From Rohdeia mirabilis (GTDB lineage: Bacteria > Planctomycetota > UBA1135 > GCA-002686595): a DNA stretch of 64,000 bases. The notes under the pieces were generated by a model that saw nothing but the letters and a program-made list of their open reading frames with translations, was not told where the DNA came from and made no database searches. Where the stretch lies: positions 4,588,001 to 4,652,000 of the forward strand of contig CP036290.1 in the NCBI GenBank assembly GCA_007750655.1, written 5' to 3'. Numbering within the stretch: the stretch's first letter is position 1; each line of letters opens with the position of its first letter. Shown piece by piece: positions 41,978 to 50,609 of this stretch. A program made the translations under genes and the position numbers.

Positions 41978-43297
41978 TCACTCGGTCGACGAATCGCGCG
42001 CAGTGTCGTCGCCCGCCGAACTGACCCCGCCCGACCCGAGATACTGCCGCCCGACCAGACCCGGCGGCAAGCACTCCATCTCGGTCGTGGCGGCCGGATC
42101 GTCGTGGGCGTAGCGGTAGCCGTCGCCGTAGCCGAGCGCCTTCATCAGGCCGGTCGGCGCGTTGCACAGGTGCAGCGGAACGGGCTCGTTCGGGCGCTTC
42201 TGGATGTCGTCGCGCGCGGCGCCGTAGGCCATGTACACCGCGTTCGACTTGGGCGCGCGCGCCAGGTAGACGGCGGCCTGCACGATGGCCAGTTCGCCCT
42301 CGGGTGAGCCGAGCCGCTTCCACGTGTCCCAACAGGCGATGCACTGCTCGACCGCGCGCGGGTCGGCCACGCCGATGTCCTCGACGGCCATGCGCACGAG
42401 CCGCCGCATGAGGAAGTCGCGGTCCTCGCCGCCCTCGAGCATGCGCGTCAGCCAGTACACCGCCGCGTCGTCGCTGCCGTTGCGGATCGACTTGTGCAGC
42501 GCGCTGATGAGGTTGTAGTGCTCCTCGCCGCGCTTGTCGTGGCGCACGAGCTTGCGCTGCAGCGCGCGCGCGAGGACCTTGGGCGTGACTTCGCCGTCGC
42601 GACCGGCCAAGAGCGCACACGTCTCGAGCAGCGTCAACGCCCGCCGCGCGTCGCCGTCGGCCGCGCGCGCGATCTCGGTCACCGCTTCCGGCACGGCGCG
42701 GAGTCGACCGCCGAGTCCGCGCTCGGGATCGCTGAGAGCGCGTTCGACCAGGGCCGTCAGCTCGGGCTCGCCGAGCGGCTCGAGGACGAGCACCCGCGCG
42801 CGCGACAACAGCGCCGAGTTCAGTTCGAAACTCGGGTTCTCGGTCGTCGCGCCGATCAACAGGATGTCGCCGCTCTCGACGAACGGCAGGAACGCGTCCT
42901 GCTGGGCCTTGTTGAAGCGGTGGATCTCGTCGACGAACAACAGCGTCGCCGACTCGCCGCGCGCGCGCGCGCGTTCGGCTTCCTGCATGACCTTGCGGAT
43001 CTCCGCGATCCCGCCCAGGACGGCGGAGAACGGCCGGAACCGGCGCCCGCTGGCCTCGGCGACGATGCGCGCGACGGTCGTCTTGCCGCAGCCCGGCGGA
43101 CCCCACAGGATCAAGCTCTGCCACGCGCCGGTCCGCACCATCGCCGACAGCACGCCTTCGTCGTCGAGCAGTTTCGTCTGGCCGACGAGGTCGTCGAGCG
43201 TGCGCGGGCGCATGCGCTCGGCCAACGGCGCGTCGGCGCGGTCGGTCGCGGGGCGCAGCGCGGCGTGGTCGTCGGTTTCGCCGAAGAGATCGGTCAT
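41978..43297 (-). CDS. rarA: Replication-associated recombination protein A (RarA/MgsA ATPase)
   Basis: 439 aa AAA+ ATPase of the clamp-loader group that acts at stalled replication forks. Walker A WGPPGCGKTT (Lys72), Walker B LLFVDEIHRFNK, sensor 1 GATTENPSF and the sensor 2/arginine region GDARRALTLLE are all present. The C-terminal MgsA tetramerisation domain is seen in HYNLISALHKSIRNGSDDAAVYWL and DIGVADPRA. The start is the ATG at 43297, which overlaps the methyltransferase stop by 4 nt (ATGA). A start at 43354 would lie inside that gene. Confidence 0.94.
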   Translation of the reverse strand: MTDLFGETDDHAALRPATDRADAPLAERMRPRTLDDLVGQTKLLDDEGVLSAMVRTGAWQSLILWGPPGCGKTTVARIVAEASGRRFRPFSAVLGGIAEIRKVMQEAERARARGESATLLFVDEIHRFNKAQQDAFLPFVESGDILLIGATTENPSFELNSALLSRARVLVLEPLGEPELTALVERALSDPERGLGGRLRAVPEAVTEIARAADGDARRALTLLETCALLAGRDGEVTPKVLARALQRKLVRHDKRGEEHYNLISALHKSIRNGSDDAAVYWLTRMLEGGEDRDFLMRRLVRMAVEDIGVADPRAVEQCIACWDTWKRLGSPEGELAIVQAAVYLARAPKSNAVYMAYGAARDDIQKRPNEPVPLHLCNAPTGLMKALGYGDGYRYAHDDPAATTEMECLPPGLVGRQYLGSGGVSSAGDDTARDSSTE

Positions 43298-44067
43298 GTC
43301 GTCCCCCAGGTCCTCCGACGCGTCGACTCGAAGAGGAGCAACGTGGCCGCGCACGCCGCGTTCAGGGACTCGGTGGCGCCCGCCATCGGGATCGTCACGA
43401 GCTCCGCGTCCGCGGGCGGCTCGACCTGCGCGCGACCGGTCTCACCGGTCACCCACAACGCGACCGCGCCGCGCCAGTCGTAGCTGCGGAAGTCGCGGCC
43501 GCCACGGGTCGCCGCGACGACCGAACGCACGCCGGAACGCGCCAACGACTGGACGCCGTCGAGCGTGTGCACCGGCAGTCGCAGCAACGCGCCCATCGAC
43601 CCGCGCAGGGCCTTGTCGCCGAACGGTTGGGCGCCGCCCGGGGCGACCGCGATCGCGCGGGCGCCGGCGGCCTCGGCCGAGCGCGCGAGCGCCCCGAGGT
43701 TCCCCGGGTCGGCCACACCGCTGACGCAGAGCAGCAGCGAGTCACCCGCCGGCGGCGCGTAGCTCTCGAGCGCGAGCAACGGCGGCGCGGCCACGAGCGC
43801 CAGGACGCCGGGCCCGTGGTCGAGCGCGCTCATCGCGTCCAGGACCTCGGCGCTCGCCAGGCGCAGGGCCGGGTGCTCGGCGAGGCCCGCGGGCGCTTCC
43901 AGGTCCTCGCGCAGGACCAACGCCTCGACCGCGAGCCCGAGTCCGAGCGCTTCCGTGACCAAGCGCTCGCCCTCGAGAAGAACGAGGTCGTCGCGCCGCC
44001 GCGCCCGCACCTCGCGGGCCAGCTTGACGATCGGATTGGAGCGGGAGCGGATCGGGTCGAGGGGCAT
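43294..44067 (-). CDS. TrmH/SpoU-family RNA 2'-O-methyltransferase
   Basis: 257 aa. N-terminal substrate-binding domain with the start PIRSRSNPIVKLAREVRARR, then the SPOUT knot domain: GVADPGNLGALARSAEAAGA (motif 1), LRGSMGALLRLPV (motif 2) and IPMAGATESLNAACAATLLLFE (motif 3). It transfers methyl from SAM to a ribose 2'-OH of rRNA or tRNA, RlmB-like by length; the target base is not known. First gene of a coupled pair with rarA and divergent from rsgA. Confidence 0.9.
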   Translation of the reverse strand: MPLDPIRSRSNPIVKLAREVRARRRDDLVLLEGERLVTEALGLGLAVEALVLREDLEAPAGLAEHPALRLASAEVLDAMSALDHGPGVLALVAAPPLLALESYAPPAGDSLLLCVSGVADPGNLGALARSAEAAGARAIAVAPGGAQPFGDKALRGSMGALLRLPVHTLDGVQSLARSGVRSVVAATRGGRDFRSYDWRGAVALWVTGETGRAQVEPPADAELVTIPMAGATESLNAACAATLLLFESTRRRTWGTT

Positions 44068-44075
44068 CGCGGTGC

Positions 44076-44082
44076 TAGCCTA
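44076..44082. promoter_or_regulatory. Overlapping divergent -10 elements (TAGCCTA)
   Basis: The 7-bp sequence reads TAGCCT on the plus strand (32 nt before the rsgA ATG at 44114) and TAGGCT on the minus strand (9 nt before the methyltransferase ATG at 44067). The two promoters would compete for the same DNA. Confidence 0.5.
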
Positions 44083-44113
44083 GCGGCCGCCGAATCGCCG
44101 GCGCACACCCCCG

Positions 44114-45130
44114 ATGGAGATCGACGAACGAGCGGCCGACGTGCCCGCGGACCCCACGCCCCAGCACACGCCGGGCTCGACCGCGGTCGGCCGGGTCATG
44201 CGCGGCGACGCCAAGGCCTACGACGTGCTGCTCGACCAGGCGATCGTGCGCGCCGCCCCGCGCGGGAAGCTGTTCGAGGAACTGGGCGACGTGAAGAACC
44301 CGGTGGCGGTCGGCGACCTGGTGCGCGTCTCGCTCGAGGGCGACCCGCTGGGCATCGAAGAGGTCCTGCCGCGCGAGAACTCGCTGTCGAAGGTCAGCTC
44401 CAGCCACGACCCCAGGCGCCAGGTCCTGTTCGCGAACGTGGACCAGGTGATCCTCGTCAGCTCGCTCGGCAAGCCCGGCTTCTCGTCGAACCGCACCGAC
44501 CGCATCCTCGCCGCGTGCCGACTCGAGGAGATTCCGGCGGTCCTGTTGCTCAACAAGATCGACCTCGATCCGGGCGGCGAGGCCGAGGCGATCCGCGAGA
44601 CCTACACGGGCGCGGGCTATCCGGTGCTCGAGACCAGCGCCGAACAAGGCATCGGCCTCGAAGAACTGCGCGACCTGCTGCACGGCAAGGTCAGCGTGCT
44701 GTACGGCGCGTCGGGCGTCGGGAAGTCCACGCTCCTGAACGCGCTCTACGGCCTGCAGCTGAAGGTCGGCAAGATCAGCCGCTACTGGTCCTCCGGCAAG
44801 CACACGACGACGTTCTCGCGCTGGATCCCGATCGACGTGGAAGGCGAACGCGAGGCCGGCACGGTGGTCGTCGACACGCCGGGGATCCGGGTCTTCCGCC
44901 TGTGGGGCGTGAACCGTCGCCAGCTGCGGCACCTGTACCCGGACTTCGAGCCGTACAACACAAAGTGCCACTTCCCGAACTGCTCGCACGACCACGAGCC
45001 GGGCTGTGCGGTCGACGCGGCGGTCGAGTCGGGGAAGATCTCGGCGACGCGCTACCTGTCCTACGTCGAGATCCTCGACGAGCTGGATCCGCCGCCCGAG
45101 GACATCGAGACCGTGTTGCCGCCCGAGTGA
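44114..45130 (+). CDS. rsgA: Ribosome small-subunit GTPase RsgA
   Basis: 338 aa circularly permuted GTPase for late maturation of the 30S subunit. OB-fold at about 25-90, then the permuted G motifs: NKID (147-150), the P-loop GASGVGKST (198-206) and DTPGIRVF. The C-terminal zinc knuckle (CHFPNCSHDHEPGC) is intact. The order G4-G1-G3 confirms the RsgA family. Length is typical. Confidence 0.95.
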   Translation: MEIDERAADVPADPTPQHTPGSTAVGRVMRGDAKAYDVLLDQAIVRAAPRGKLFEELGDVKNPVAVGDLVRVSLEGDPLGIEEVLPRENSLSKVSSSHDPRRQVLFANVDQVILVSSLGKPGFSSNRTDRILAACRLEEIPAVLLLNKIDLDPGGEAEAIRETYTGAGYPVLETSAEQGIGLEELRDLLHGKVSVLYGASGVGKSTLLNALYGLQLKVGKISRYWSSGKHTTTFSRWIPIDVEGEREAGTVVVDTPGIRVFRLWGVNRRQLRHLYPDFEPYNTKCHFPNCSHDHEPGCAVDAAVESGKISATRYLSYVEILDELDPPPEDIETVLPPE

Positions 45131-45203
45131 GCCTGCGCTCGCTCGCCGAATCATCGCGCGAGCCCGCTCGGCCCGCGTCCATCCGTCAGATTCCGACCGC
45201 GCC

Positions 45204-46808
45204 ATGCTGCACCCCTTCACGATCGTCGCGCCGCTGGCGCTCGCCCTGTCCCTTCCGTTCGCGTGGGTCACGACGCAGGTCCAGGACGAGGCACATTCGT
45301 CGGACAAGACGGCCGAGGACGTGCACCACGGGCCCCACGCGGAGTGGGCCGGCACGCCCTTCGGCGCCTTCGAGCAGGAGGGCGACGAGATCGCGGTCAC
45401 CGACGGATCCGTCGCCCTCGCGGACGGTTCCGAACTCGGCTACTTCGCCCACGCCGGCCGCATGCTCATGCGCACGGAAGAGGGCGACGAGCGCGCGTCG
45501 ATCTTCTACGTGCACTACGCCGCGGGTACGCCGGACGGCGTGATCGGCGACGGGACGGGCACGCGACCGATCACCTTCTGCTTCAACGGCGGTCCCGGCT
45601 CGTCCTCGGTCTGGCTGCACCTGGGCGCGTTCGGACCCAAGCGCATCGACATGGGCGAGGAGGGTTTCGACCTCGATCCGCCCTATGCGCTCACCGACAA
45701 CGCGCACACGCTGCTGCCCTACACCGACCTCGTCTTCGTGGATCCGGTCACCACGGGCTTCAGCCGCGCCGCGAAGGACGTGAACGACAACGACTTCCAC
45801 GGCGATCGGCGCGACGTGGAATCCGTGGGCGCGTTCATCCGCCAGTTCACCACGCGACTCGGAGCCTGGGACCGTCCGATCTACCTGGCGGGCGAGAGCT
45901 ACGGCACGGCGCGCGCGGCGGCGTTGTCGCACCACCTGCAGGAGCGCTACGGCCTGTATCCGCACGGACTGTTGCTCGTGTCGGCGATCCTCAACTGGCA
46001 GACGGCGCGTTTCGACGAAGGCAACGATCTGCCCTACGCGCTGTTCCTGCCGACGTACGCGGCGCTCGCGGCCTACCACGGCCGGGTCGAGGTGGACGAC
46101 CTCGAGACGTTCCTCGACCGCGCGCGCGCCTTCGCGGGTGGTGACTACACGGTGGCGCTGATGCGCGGGGACGCTCTCTCCGACGACGAGCGCACCGACA
46201 TCGCAGCCCGCCTCGCGAGCTTCACCGGGCTGTCCGAGGAGTGGATCCTGCGCGCCAATCTGCGCATCGAGATCGGGCGCTTCTGCAAGGAACTGCGGCG
46301 CGACGAGGGCCTGACGGTCGGACGCCTCGACGGGCGCTACGTCGGCACGGACCGGGACGACGTCGGCGAGCGCTACGAGTACGACCCGAGCATGTCCGCC
46401 ATCCGCGGCCCCTACTCGATGACGCTCAACCAGTACGTGCGCGAGACGCTCGGCTACGAGAGCGACCTGCCCTACGAGATCCTCACCGGACGCGTACAGC
46501 CCTGGGCCTACGAACGCGCCGACAACGAGTACCTGAACGTGACCGAGGACCTGCGCCGCGCCATGAACCGCAACAAGGCGCTGCGCGTCTTCGTCGCGAA
46601 CGGCTACCACGACCTCGCCACGCCGTTCTACGCGACCGAGTACACGTTCGACCACCTGTTCATCCCCGCCGGGCTGCAGGACAACATCCAGATGTCCTAC
46701 TTCGACGCGGGTCACATGATGTACGTCAAGCGCTCGGAGCTGGCGAAGCTGACCCGCGACATCGCGCGCTTCTACGCCGCTGCCGACGGACCGTCCGAGA
46801 AGCGCTGA
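45204..46808 (+). CDS. Exported S10-family serine carboxypeptidase-like protein
   Basis: 534 aa with a signal peptide (MLHPFTIVAPLALALSLPFAWVTT). Alpha/beta-hydrolase-fold peptidase: the oxyanion-hole motif FNGGPGSSSVW, the nucleophile elbow AGESYGTARAA, the Asp of VANGYHDLATPF and the His of FDAGHMMY complete the S10 triad. These enzymes remove C-terminal residues in acidic or periplasmic settings and are common in Planctomycetota. The start at 45204 is chosen for the signal peptide. It ends before a very strong hairpin. Confidence 0.9.
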   Translation: MLHPFTIVAPLALALSLPFAWVTTQVQDEAHSSDKTAEDVHHGPHAEWAGTPFGAFEQEGDEIAVTDGSVALADGSELGYFAHAGRMLMRTEEGDERASIFYVHYAAGTPDGVIGDGTGTRPITFCFNGGPGSSSVWLHLGAFGPKRIDMGEEGFDLDPPYALTDNAHTLLPYTDLVFVDPVTTGFSRAAKDVNDNDFHGDRRDVESVGAFIRQFTTRLGAWDRPIYLAGESYGTARAAALSHHLQERYGLYPHGLLLVSAILNWQTARFDEGNDLPYALFLPTYAALAAYHGRVEVDDLETFLDRARAFAGGDYTVALMRGDALSDDERTDIAARLASFTGLSEEWILRANLRIEIGRFCKELRRDEGLTVGRLDGRYVGTDRDDVGERYEYDPSMSAIRGPYSMTLNQYVRETLGYESDLPYEILTGRVQPWAYERADNEYLNVTEDLRRAMNRNKALRVFVANGYHDLATPFYATEYTFDHLFIPAGLQDNIQMSYFDAGHMMYVKRSELAKLTRDIARFYAAADGPSEKR

Positions 46809-46832
46809 CCGCTTCGCGACACGCCCGGAACG

Positions 46833-46874
46833 CGAGCAGGGCCGGCACGTCGATCGACGTGCCGGCCCTGCTCG
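46833..46874. terminator. 42-nt perfect palindrome between convergent genes
   Basis: Each half is 21 nt (beginning CGAGCAGGGCCGGCACG) and is the exact reverse complement of the other, with no unpaired loop in the DNA. It lies between the S10 peptidase and the gene at 46902-47414, so it is probably a bidirectional terminator. Confidence 0.8.
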
Positions 46875-46901
46875 TTCCGGGTGACCCGGACGACCCCGGT
46901 C

Positions 46902-47414
46902 TCAGCCCGAGAAGTCGTAGATGTAGCTGAGGCGCGTCTTGTTCAGGATGCCCCAGTCCAGGCGCTTGAGGGTCTCGAGGTCGCGGTCGCCGTCGAGGTT
47001 CATGCCGCGCACTTCCGGATCGGTCATGACGAAGAAGCGGCGCGTGCGCTTGTCGTCGGCCTCGTAGCTGCCGGGACGCACGTTGCCGGCGATCTCGACG
47101 TTGAGGTTGCCGGTGTAGAAGACGCGGACGCGGTTCTGCTTGACGCCTTCGGTCTGGGCCATCTGCGCGAGGCGCGTGTCGGTCGTCGAGTCGAGGAACT
47201 CGTGGGCGACGAGGATCTCCGATAGGTTGACGTGGACGAGCGGCGTCTGGATGCGCTCGCGACTGTTCAGGTCGATCAGCGTCGCGTCACGGACCTTGAT
47301 GAAGTAGCGCTGGTACTCGTCGAGCATCTGGCTCAGGCGCGCGTACTTGTTCTCGACCTGACCCTTGATCAGGAAGGCGTCGGTCAGGAACAGGTCGGAG
47401 ACGATGGTCAGCAT
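46902..47414 (-). CDS. Conserved-looking protein of unknown function downstream of folC
   Basis: 170 aa, cytoplasmic and soluble. Two beta-rich halves: SDLFLTDAFLIKGQVENKYARLSQMLDE ... RDATLIDLNSRERIQTPLVHVNLSEILVAHEF, and RVRVFYTGNLNVEIAGNVRPGSYEADDKRTRRFFVMTDPEV. The second half looks like a repeat of the first strand pattern. Its start overlaps the folC stop, so it is translationally coupled. I do not recognise the family; context gives no clear role. Confidence 0.65.
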   Translation of the reverse strand: MLTIVSDLFLTDAFLIKGQVENKYARLSQMLDEYQRYFIKVRDATLIDLNSRERIQTPLVHVNLSEILVAHEFLDSTTDTRLAQMAQTEGVKQNRVRVFYTGNLNVEIAGNVRPGSYEADDKRTRRFFVMTDPEVRGMNLDGDRDLETLKRLDWGILNKTRLSYIYDFSG

Positions 47415-48730
47415 GGCACGGCGCCGCAGGAGCGCAGGTGGACCCGTGCGGGCCCGATGAGGTGGAGTGATCCGGTGACGAGCACCGTTCCCCCACCATC
47501 GGTCGCGAGTCGCAGAGCGCGCTCGAGAGCACGTGCTGGGTTCGGTTCGCAGGTGGCCACCAGGCCGAGGGCGCGAGCGTCCTCGGTGAGCGTGTCCGCC
47601 GGAACGGATCCCGTCCGGGAAAGGGAGGTGCAGAAAAGCGTTTCGACACGGGGCCCCAGCACCTTGAGCATCGCCCCCCTGCGCTTGTCCCGGGCACAGG
47701 AGAAGACCGCGTGGAGCGGCCCCACGCCCAGCGGCCCGTCCGGAGCCAGGAGCAGTTCCAGGCTCTCGGGGACGTGTGCTCCGTCGAGCACCACCTCGGT
47801 GCCCGCACGCGTCCTCCAACGCTCGAGCCGCCCCGGCAGGCGCGGGACCTGCGCGAGGCCGTCGAGGGCCGCCACCGCCCCCGGGGCGAAGCCGGCGCGC
47901 TCGAGTTCTTCCAGCAGGGCCCGCGCCAGACCGCGGTTGCGGGCGTCGGTCCCGCCCGTCGCCGGCGGACAGGAGCGAACCCGGGCGCCGAGTGCTTCCG
48001 CCACCTGCGCGGCACGTCGAGCGGCGGGGTCCTGCGGGTCGAGCCCCACGACGAACGGCCGGTCCGCGCGCGCGATCCCCGCCTTCTCGGCCGCGATCGC
48101 CTCGCGCGTGTCGCCGAGCACGGCCGTGTGCTCGAGCTCGACCGACGCGAGGCCGGCCACGGTCGACTCGAAGGCGTTCGTCGAGTCGAGCCGCCCGCCG
48201 AGCCCCACCTCCACGAGCCACAGGTCCGCCGCCCGCGCCGCCCGCGCGCTGCCGGCGATCATCAGGTCGAACCACGACGCATGGGCGCCGGGGGTGCCCT
48301 CCGCCAGCGCAGCCGCACGGGCCTCGAGCGCCTCGGTCAAGCCGTGCGCCAACGGCTCGGGATCCACGTCGCGCCCGTCCAGCCGCAGCCGCTCGGTCAC
48401 GCTCTCCACGTGGGGCGAGCTGAACAGCGCCGTGCGCACGCCGATGGCGAGCAGAGCCGCCTCGAGCCAGGCCAGCGTCGACCCCTTGCCCTTGGTGCCG
48501 GCCAGGTGCACGAGCGGACGCCCCGCCTGGGGATCGCCGAGCCGCGCGAGCAGATCGGCCGCCGGGGCCAGGGTGACGCGCATCCCCGCGTCGCGATCGC
48601 GCTTCTCCCAGTCGACGAGCGCGTCGAGGCGAGCGAGCGGCTCGGCCAACGAAGGGTGCTCACAGGCGTACCAGACGGGTGTCGCGGGGGGGTCCGCGAA
48701 GTCGCCGCGATCGGCTCCAGAGGCGTTCAC
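47408..48730 (-). CDS. folC: Folylpolyglutamate synthase / dihydrofolate synthase
   Basis: 440 aa from a GTG. Mur-ligase-like ATP-dependent enzyme that joins glutamate to dihydropteroate or folate. P-loop AGTKGKGST (residues 77-85), SSPHVESVTERL, the central VEVGLGGRLDSTNAFE and LDGAHVPESLELLL are the family landmarks. The GTG at 48730 is preceded at 7 nt by TATCGT, and the upstream frame lacks conserved sequence. The 3' end overlaps the next gene by 7 nt. Confidence 0.92.
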   Translation of the reverse strand: MNASGADRGDFADPPATPVWYACEHPSLAEPLARLDALVDWEKRDRDAGMRVTLAPAADLLARLGDPQAGRPLVHLAGTKGKGSTLAWLEAALLAIGVRTALFSSPHVESVTERLRLDGRDVDPEPLAHGLTEALEARAAALAEGTPGAHASWFDLMIAGSARAARAADLWLVEVGLGGRLDSTNAFESTVAGLASVELEHTAVLGDTREAIAAEKAGIARADRPFVVGLDPQDPAARRAAQVAEALGARVRSCPPATGGTDARNRGLARALLEELERAGFAPGAVAALDGLAQVPRLPGRLERWRTRAGTEVVLDGAHVPESLELLLAPDGPLGVGPLHAVFSCARDKRRGAMLKVLGPRVETLFCTSLSRTGSVPADTLTEDARALGLVATCEPNPARALERALRLATDGGGTVLVTGSLHLIGPARVHLRSCGAVPC

Positions 48731-48737
48731 GGCGTGG

Positions 48738-48743
48738 ACGATA
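48738..48743 (-). promoter_or_regulatory. -10 element (TATCGT) 7 nt before the folC GTG
   Basis: On the minus strand TATCGT, 7 nt, GTG. Predicts a leaderless mRNA beginning at a GTG codon. Confidence 0.5.
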
Positions 48744-48856
48744 GCGCCGAACAGCCGTTCCCCTGCGTGCCCCGCCCGCGCTGGACACGAGTTCGCCCCG
48801 GCTCGAACCACCGCCCGATCAGGAGGCGGTCCCGCTCCACCCCACCGCCACGCCCC

Positions 48857-49276
48857 ATGGTCGAAGTCGTTCACCGAGTCCGTCTGTTCGTCTTCAGCTT
48901 CGTGGACAGCCACCCGGACTACCTGCTCCTGCGGCGCGACCAGGGCGTGGAGGCGATCTGGACCCCGCTCCAGGGTCGGATCCAGTTCGACGAGAAGTTC
49001 GAGGGGGCCGTGCTGCGCGAGTTCCGTCGCGAGATCGGACTGGAACGGCCGGAAGAGGTCATCGACCTGCAGATGCCGAGCCAGTTCGACCTGGGCGACG
49101 AGCGCGTGATCGAGTGGAACTACGCCTGTCGCGCCACGCCGGGCGATCCCCCGGTCGCGCTGCACTCGGACTGGGCGGACTACCGCTGGAGCGTGTTCCA
49201 GGAAGCGTTCCCGGCGCTCGAGTTCGAGCAGGACCGGGCGGCGATCATCCGCCTCCACACGCTGCTCGCCGGCTGA
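48857..49276 (+). CDS. NUDIX hydrolase
   Basis: 139 aa. The NUDIX box is recognisable, G-x5-E-x7-REFRREIGLE (about residues 39-61), but the first Glu of the usual EE pair is Arg, which may alter metal binding. The start at 48857 matches the common NUDIX N-terminus (RVRLFVFSFVDSHPDYLLLRR). The context, beside folC, suggests dihydroneopterin-triphosphate or nucleotide hydrolysis, but that is only a neighbourhood inference. Confidence 0.82.
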   Translation: MVEVVHRVRLFVFSFVDSHPDYLLLRRDQGVEAIWTPLQGRIQFDEKFEGAVLREFRREIGLERPEEVIDLQMPSQFDLGDERVIEWNYACRATPGDPPVALHSDWADYRWSVFQEAFPALEFEQDRAAIIRLHTLLAG

Positions 49277-49355
49277 CCGCCACATCCAGGCCGAACAGCG
49301 GGAACCCGAGGTCGGGTCCGCCCGTCCTGCGGGCAGCGACGGACGCCGGTCGCCC

Positions 49356-49361
49356 TAGTCT
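49356..49361 (+). promoter_or_regulatory. -10 element (TAGTCT) 8 nt before the GTG at 49370
   Basis: TAGTCT, 8 nt, GTG. Predicts a leaderless mRNA. Confidence 0.45.
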
Positions 49362-49369
49362 CGAAACAC

Positions 49370-50563
49370 GTGGTCGAATTCACCGGACAGTCCCCCACCT
49401 TCGCCGAGGTCGCGCGTGAGCACGTGCTCAACCTGCGTGACCTCTACGTCGAACTGCTCGGCGCGGTCGGCGCGCCCTCGTCACCGGCCGCCGTGGGCGA
49501 GGCCCTGGGCATCGACGTCCAACTGGCCTGGCGCGTGCGGCGCTTCGCCGACGCGGTGGATCCGCTGAGCGTCGTCGCGGCCATCCCGACCGTCGGCGAG
49601 GCGGAGTCGATCGTGGACGCGGCACTCAGGCGGGGTGTGCGAGCGCGCCTGCTCGAGTCACTCGTCGACGGCACGCGCGCGTTCGACGGCTTCGTGCTGC
49701 GCAACGCCGAGTCGCGCGACACGTTCGACGCACAGATCACGTCCTTGATCGGCCGCGACCAGTCGGCCGTTCAGCTCGAGGCCCGGCGCGCCGCGTTCCG
49801 CGCGAACGCCGTCATCAAGGGCCGCTTCTGCAGCTCGTCGGTCATGGTCTACGGGCTCGCGCCCGGCTCGCGCGAAGGGCTGTACTCGTCGTTCAGCGTC
49901 TGCGGCGCCGTCGGTCTCCAGCGGATCCGTCCGGAGGCGTCGTTGCTCCTCGCGCACCTGCACATGGAAGCCGACGAGGACGATCCGGGCAACGGCCCCC
50001 AGCCGCTCGATCCGGCCACGAGCGCGCGCTTCGGTGCTCCGCTCATCGGTGAGTTCACGTCGTCGCGCCTGGCCGAGGCAGTGGAGATCGAGGCCAGGGC
50101 GAGCAACCTGGCCGTCACCCTCGCCGACTCGGAGCTCGGTTCGATCGGCGCGGTCACGTACATGTTCGGCCACCGGATGCTCGACTTCGCCTGGACGAAC
50201 GAGCACATCTGGTGCGAGCTCGGCGCGAACACGCCCACGAAGCAGCTGGCCATCGAGTTCCTCGTCGACGAACGCCTGCCCTACGGACCGGCCGACTTCC
50301 GCGTCGTGACGGATCACGACGCCCTGCGGAACTGGCCCGATCCGCTGGGACCGGACTCGGTGGTGCACTGCGGTCGACTCCACGACCTCGGCCGCGACCT
50401 GACCCAACAGGACCCCTCCACGTGGGAGCGCCTGAGCGAGCTGTCGCGCTGGAGCGTGGATCGCATGGGCTGGGATCCGACGCACCTGCGCCGCTACCGA
50501 CTCGTGGTCGAGCACCCGCTGTTGTGTTCGATCGCGCGAGTGCGCTGCACGCGCAACCGCTGA
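49370..50563 (+). CDS. Large protein of unknown function with a possible N-terminal helix-turn-helix
   Basis: 397 aa from a GTG. Residues about 10-75 (LNLRDLYVELLGAV ... AVGEALGIDVQLAWRVRRFADAVDPLSV) look like a helix-turn-helix. The rest is mixed alpha/beta without membrane segments or recognisable catalytic motif; landmarks are KGRFCSSSVMVYG, YMFGHRMLDFAW and WCELGANTPTKQLAIEFLVDERLPYG. I do not recognise the family. If the N-terminus is a DNA-binding domain, this is a one-component regulator, but that is weak. Confidence 0.62.
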   Translation: MVEFTGQSPTFAEVAREHVLNLRDLYVELLGAVGAPSSPAAVGEALGIDVQLAWRVRRFADAVDPLSVVAAIPTVGEAESIVDAALRRGVRARLLESLVDGTRAFDGFVLRNAESRDTFDAQITSLIGRDQSAVQLEARRAAFRANAVIKGRFCSSSVMVYGLAPGSREGLYSSFSVCGAVGLQRIRPEASLLLAHLHMEADEDDPGNGPQPLDPATSARFGAPLIGEFTSSRLAEAVEIEARASNLAVTLADSELGSIGAVTYMFGHRMLDFAWTNEHIWCELGANTPTKQLAIEFLVDERLPYGPADFRVVTDHDALRNWPDPLGPDSVVHCGRLHDLGRDLTQQDPSTWERLSELSRWSVDRMGWDPTHLRRYRLVVEHPLLCSIARVRCTRNR

Positions 50564-50609
50564 GCGGGCGACCGGCGCGCGAGTGGCGACCGTCGTCCGC
50601 CCACCGGCG

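Noticed and set aside
48857..49276. Calling the NUDIX protein inactive because of the Arg in its EE pair
   Set aside because: The remaining box residues are intact and functional variants of this position may exist, so only the deviation is noted.
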